A stretch of DNA of 40,348 nucleotides from a virus: positions 1 to 40,348 of the IMG/VR virus record IMGVR_UViG_3300045256_000830, one strand, 5' to 3'. Below the pieces are notes generated by a model. That model saw nothing but the letters and a program-made list of their open reading frames with translations, made no database searches and was not told the DNA's origin. Of the stretch, positions 38,766-40,348 are shown one piece after another; the first letter of the stretch is position 1, and the number at the start of each line of letters is the position of its first letter. The translations under genes were made by a program, and so were the position numbers.

Positions 38766-39277
38766 GGCGAGCGGAGCACGGCGCACCGCTTCGCGCGCAG
38801 CACCAGGTCGGGATCGAGCTCGTTCTTCGCCAACACCGTGTCGCAGGTGGCTACCGTCGGATAGCAGAGCTCGAGCTTTTCGCCGGTCACGACGCGTGTC
38901 ATCGCGAAGCAGGCGAACGCGGATCTGGCCGCGCACGTCGACCACGTGTCGTAGGCCCGATAGGCGTAGGGATGCCGCTTCTCCGGCGTGTCCTTCTCGG
39001 CCGGTGACAGGGACTCGAGGAGCCGTCCCATCGTGTAGGCGACCTGCCCTTCACGGTGCAGCTGGCATGCCTCGCGGTTCTCGAAGCAACCGCCCTCGAG
39101 GTCGGTTCCGGCTTGGCCGTAGCACCACCGCGGCTCGGCGGAGAGCAGTGGCCTACCGTCGTCGGTGGCTGCCACCGGGCTGGCTTCCGGCGCCGGAGCC
39201 GGCGCGGGCAACATCCTCGAGTGCCGCCGATGGCAGCCGACCACAAGCACAACACCCATCGCCCACGTCCAGCGCAT
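38762..39277 (-). CDS. Cys-rich lipoprotein, 171 aa
   Basis: A signal sequence with Val-Val-Gly-Cys lipobox (C15), a Pro/Ala-rich linker, and a Cys-rich domain with Trp-Cys-Tyr, Gly-Gly-Cys-Phe-Glu-Asn-Arg-Glu-Ala-Cys and later Cys pairs that should form disulphides in the periplasm or outer membrane. Its size and Cys spacing resemble small secreted proteins common in myxobacteria. It is coupled to the following HTH gene by four bases, unusual for a lipoprotein. Confidence 0.7.
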   Translation of the reverse strand: MRWTWAMGVVLVVGCHRRHSRMLPAPAPAPEASPVAATDDGRPLLSAEPRWCYGQAGTDLEGGCFENREACQLHREGQVAYTMGRLLESLSPAEKDTPEKRHPYAYRAYDTWSTCAARSAFACFAMTRVVTGEKLELCYPTVATCDTVLAKNELDPDLVLRAKRCAVLRSP

Positions 39278-39312
39278 CCGCAGAGGCTAACACGGGCTGC
39301 AGCCTGGCCGCC

Positions 39313-39543
39313 TCAGCGCTTCCGCGTGCCCGTCGCAGCGGCCAGTCCGTGCTGCCGGAACCAGCCCGATACGGTCGTGGGCTTCTCGCCGCTCGCGAGC
39401 TCGGCGTTCTTCGCGGCCACCGCCTTGACGACCGTGGCGTACTCGTCGGCGGACACCTTGATCGGGACGACGCGCGTGTGCGCGCTGGAACCGAGACTGG
39501 GCCGGCCGACGCGCGGGGCCTGTCTCGACTTGGGCTTCGCCAT
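39313..39543 (-). CDS. Small ribbon-helix-helix-like protein, 76 aa
   Basis: A basic 76-residue protein: Lys/Arg-rich start, then Arg-Val-Val-Pro-Ile-Lys-Val-Ser-Ala-Asp-Glu-Tyr-Ala-Thr-Val (beta strand and helix) and Thr-Val-Ser-Gly-Trp-Phe-Arg-Gln-His-Gly, as in ribbon-helix-helix repressors and antitoxins. No toxin-like partner is visible beside it. The start at 39543 is preferred over an upstream ATG at 39585. Confidence 0.5.
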   Translation of the reverse strand: MAKPKSRQAPRVGRPSLGSSAHTRVVPIKVSADEYATVVKAVAAKNAELASGEKPTTVSGWFRQHGLAAATGTRKR

Positions 39544-39584
39544 CGGCGCAACGGTACCACTCCGGATGGCGGCTCGCTGCTGCA

Positions 39585-40040
39585 CTACCGCCCGGCTCGG
39601 GAGGCGATGGACGCGGCGATCCGCGCTCGGCAGCGCTGGGCCGTCGCGGGTGCGATCGGCGTCCCGCCGCGGCCGTGCGCGGACCGGCCGAGCGCGTTGC
39701 AGGCGTCGGCGTAGTCGGTCCAGGCGGCGCGCGCGAACGCCTCGATCTGCGCGTCGGTCGCGGTCGGGGCGGCGGCGCGGATCATCTCATTGACGGCGAC
39801 GACCGCGCGCCAGATGCAGGACGGACCGACGGATCCGGTGCGGCTGGGCGGCTCGCCCGCGGCCCGGGCGGCGTCCCGGGCGGCGATCTCCTCCAGGGCA
39901 TCCCAGGCTTCCAGGACATCGTTGGCCTTGCCGGCGATGGGGCTGATAAGCGCCAGCACCTCAAGGTCGCGCGGCGCGATCGACTCGAAGGTGACGGGCG
40001 CCATGGTGGCGAGTCGCGCGGTGGCTTCGGCGTACGTCAT
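39585..40040 (-). CDS. Hypothetical helical protein, 151 aa
   Basis: An Ala-rich helical protein with Asp-Val-Leu-Glu-Ala-Trp-Asp-Ala-Leu-Glu-Glu and Tyr-Ala-Asp-Ala-Cys-Asn-Ala-Leu. Its start is two bases after the end of the next upstream gene on this strand, so the two form an operon. No family recognised. Confidence 0.6.
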   Translation of the reverse strand: MTYAEATARLATMAPVTFESIAPRDLEVLALISPIAGKANDVLEAWDALEEIAARDAARAAGEPPSRTGSVGPSCIWRAVVAVNEMIRAAAPTATDAQIEAFARAAWTDYADACNALGRSAHGRGGTPIAPATAQRCRARIAASIASRAGR

Positions 40041-40042
40041 GG

Positions 40043-40348
40043 CTACGCGGTCTCCTTGGCCTTATCGCCCAGCAGGGAGGCGATCCGGGCCCGCTCGACC
40101 TCGAACGCCTCGCGGATCACGTCGACGTCGAACGCCGGCGCGGTCGCCGCGCAGGCCTCCTCGTCCGGCGTCGCCGCGAGGACCTCGGCCGCGGCGGCGG
40201 CGGCGGCGTAGGCCGCGGACGCGCCGGCGAGCTTGGCGAGGCGCACGGCCCCCGCCGATCGGGGCTGGAACCGGTGGAAGTGGAGGGCCTCCCGGAGGCG
40301 GAGGGCGGAGTCGGCGAGGTGCTTGTCGGTGAGCGTCGTGTTCGTCAT
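40043..40348 (-). CDS. Hypothetical helical protein, 101 aa, at window edge
   Basis: An Ala-rich helical protein with a clear start (Met-Thr-Asn-Thr-Thr-Leu-Thr-Asp-Lys) at the last base of the window. No membrane segment or motif. It probably belongs to an operon entering from the right and running through the two downstream genes; the promoter lies outside. Confidence 0.55.
   Translation of the reverse strand: MTNTTLTDKHLADSALRLREALHFHRFQPRSAGAVRLAKLAGASAAYAAAAAAAEVLAATPDEEACAATAPAFDVDVIREAFEVERARIASLLGDKAKETA

Overview
The window looks like one integrated temperate phage (prophage) in a very GC-rich host, probably a member of the Myxococcota. The host guess rests on the style of the 5' recA fragment at the left edge and on a lipoprotein with an Asp/Ala/Pro-rich linker of a kind common in myxobacteria; the genus cannot be told. 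recA is intact up to its conserved Phe-Ile-Asn-Gln-Leu-Arg motif (about base 606) and then breaks. The first gene beyond the break is a large serine integrase on the minus strand. The 3' half of recA is nowhere in the window, so the element runs past base 40348.

Layout. 1-606: recA fragment and attL. 593-3814, minus strand: integration operon (439-aa unknown protein, two small overlapping genes, integrase). 3815-4749: immunity switch, with a repressor without a peptidase domain, a divergent Cro-like gene, promoters and inverted-repeat operators. 4749-13901, plus strand: a tightly overlapping early operon with SF2 helicase, VRR-NUC nuclease, primase-helicase, HNH nuclease and many small proteins; a G-rich repeat array follows the primase. 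13880-17655, minus strand: terminase large subunit, portal and a small protein. 17699-36659, plus strand: scaffold, major capsid protein, connector, very large tail protein, a protein ending in an S74 chaperone domain, two large probable ejection proteins, probable receptor-binding proteins, an FG-GAP lipoprotein, and a lysis cassette ending in a GH25 lysozyme. 36615-40348, minus strand: accessory or control region with a DUF2335 membrane protein, three excisionase-like helix-turn-helix genes (one apparently broken), a Cys-rich lipoprotein, a possible ribbon-helix-helix protein and two unknown genes.

How it works together. The large portal, the capsid, connector and nozzle-like genes, and the lack of tape-measure, sheath and tube genes suggest a short-tailed (podovirus-like) virion. 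Replication probably uses the phage's own primase-helicase and SF2 helicase with host polymerase. The most interesting feature is the integration site: the lysogen has a broken recA, the sensor most temperate phages use for induction, and the repressor lacks the RecA-stimulated self-cleavage domain. This fits RecA-independent control, or a regulated excision that restores recA. The integrase stop codon lies in recA-like sequence at the junction, so the integrase C-terminus may differ between integrated and free forms.
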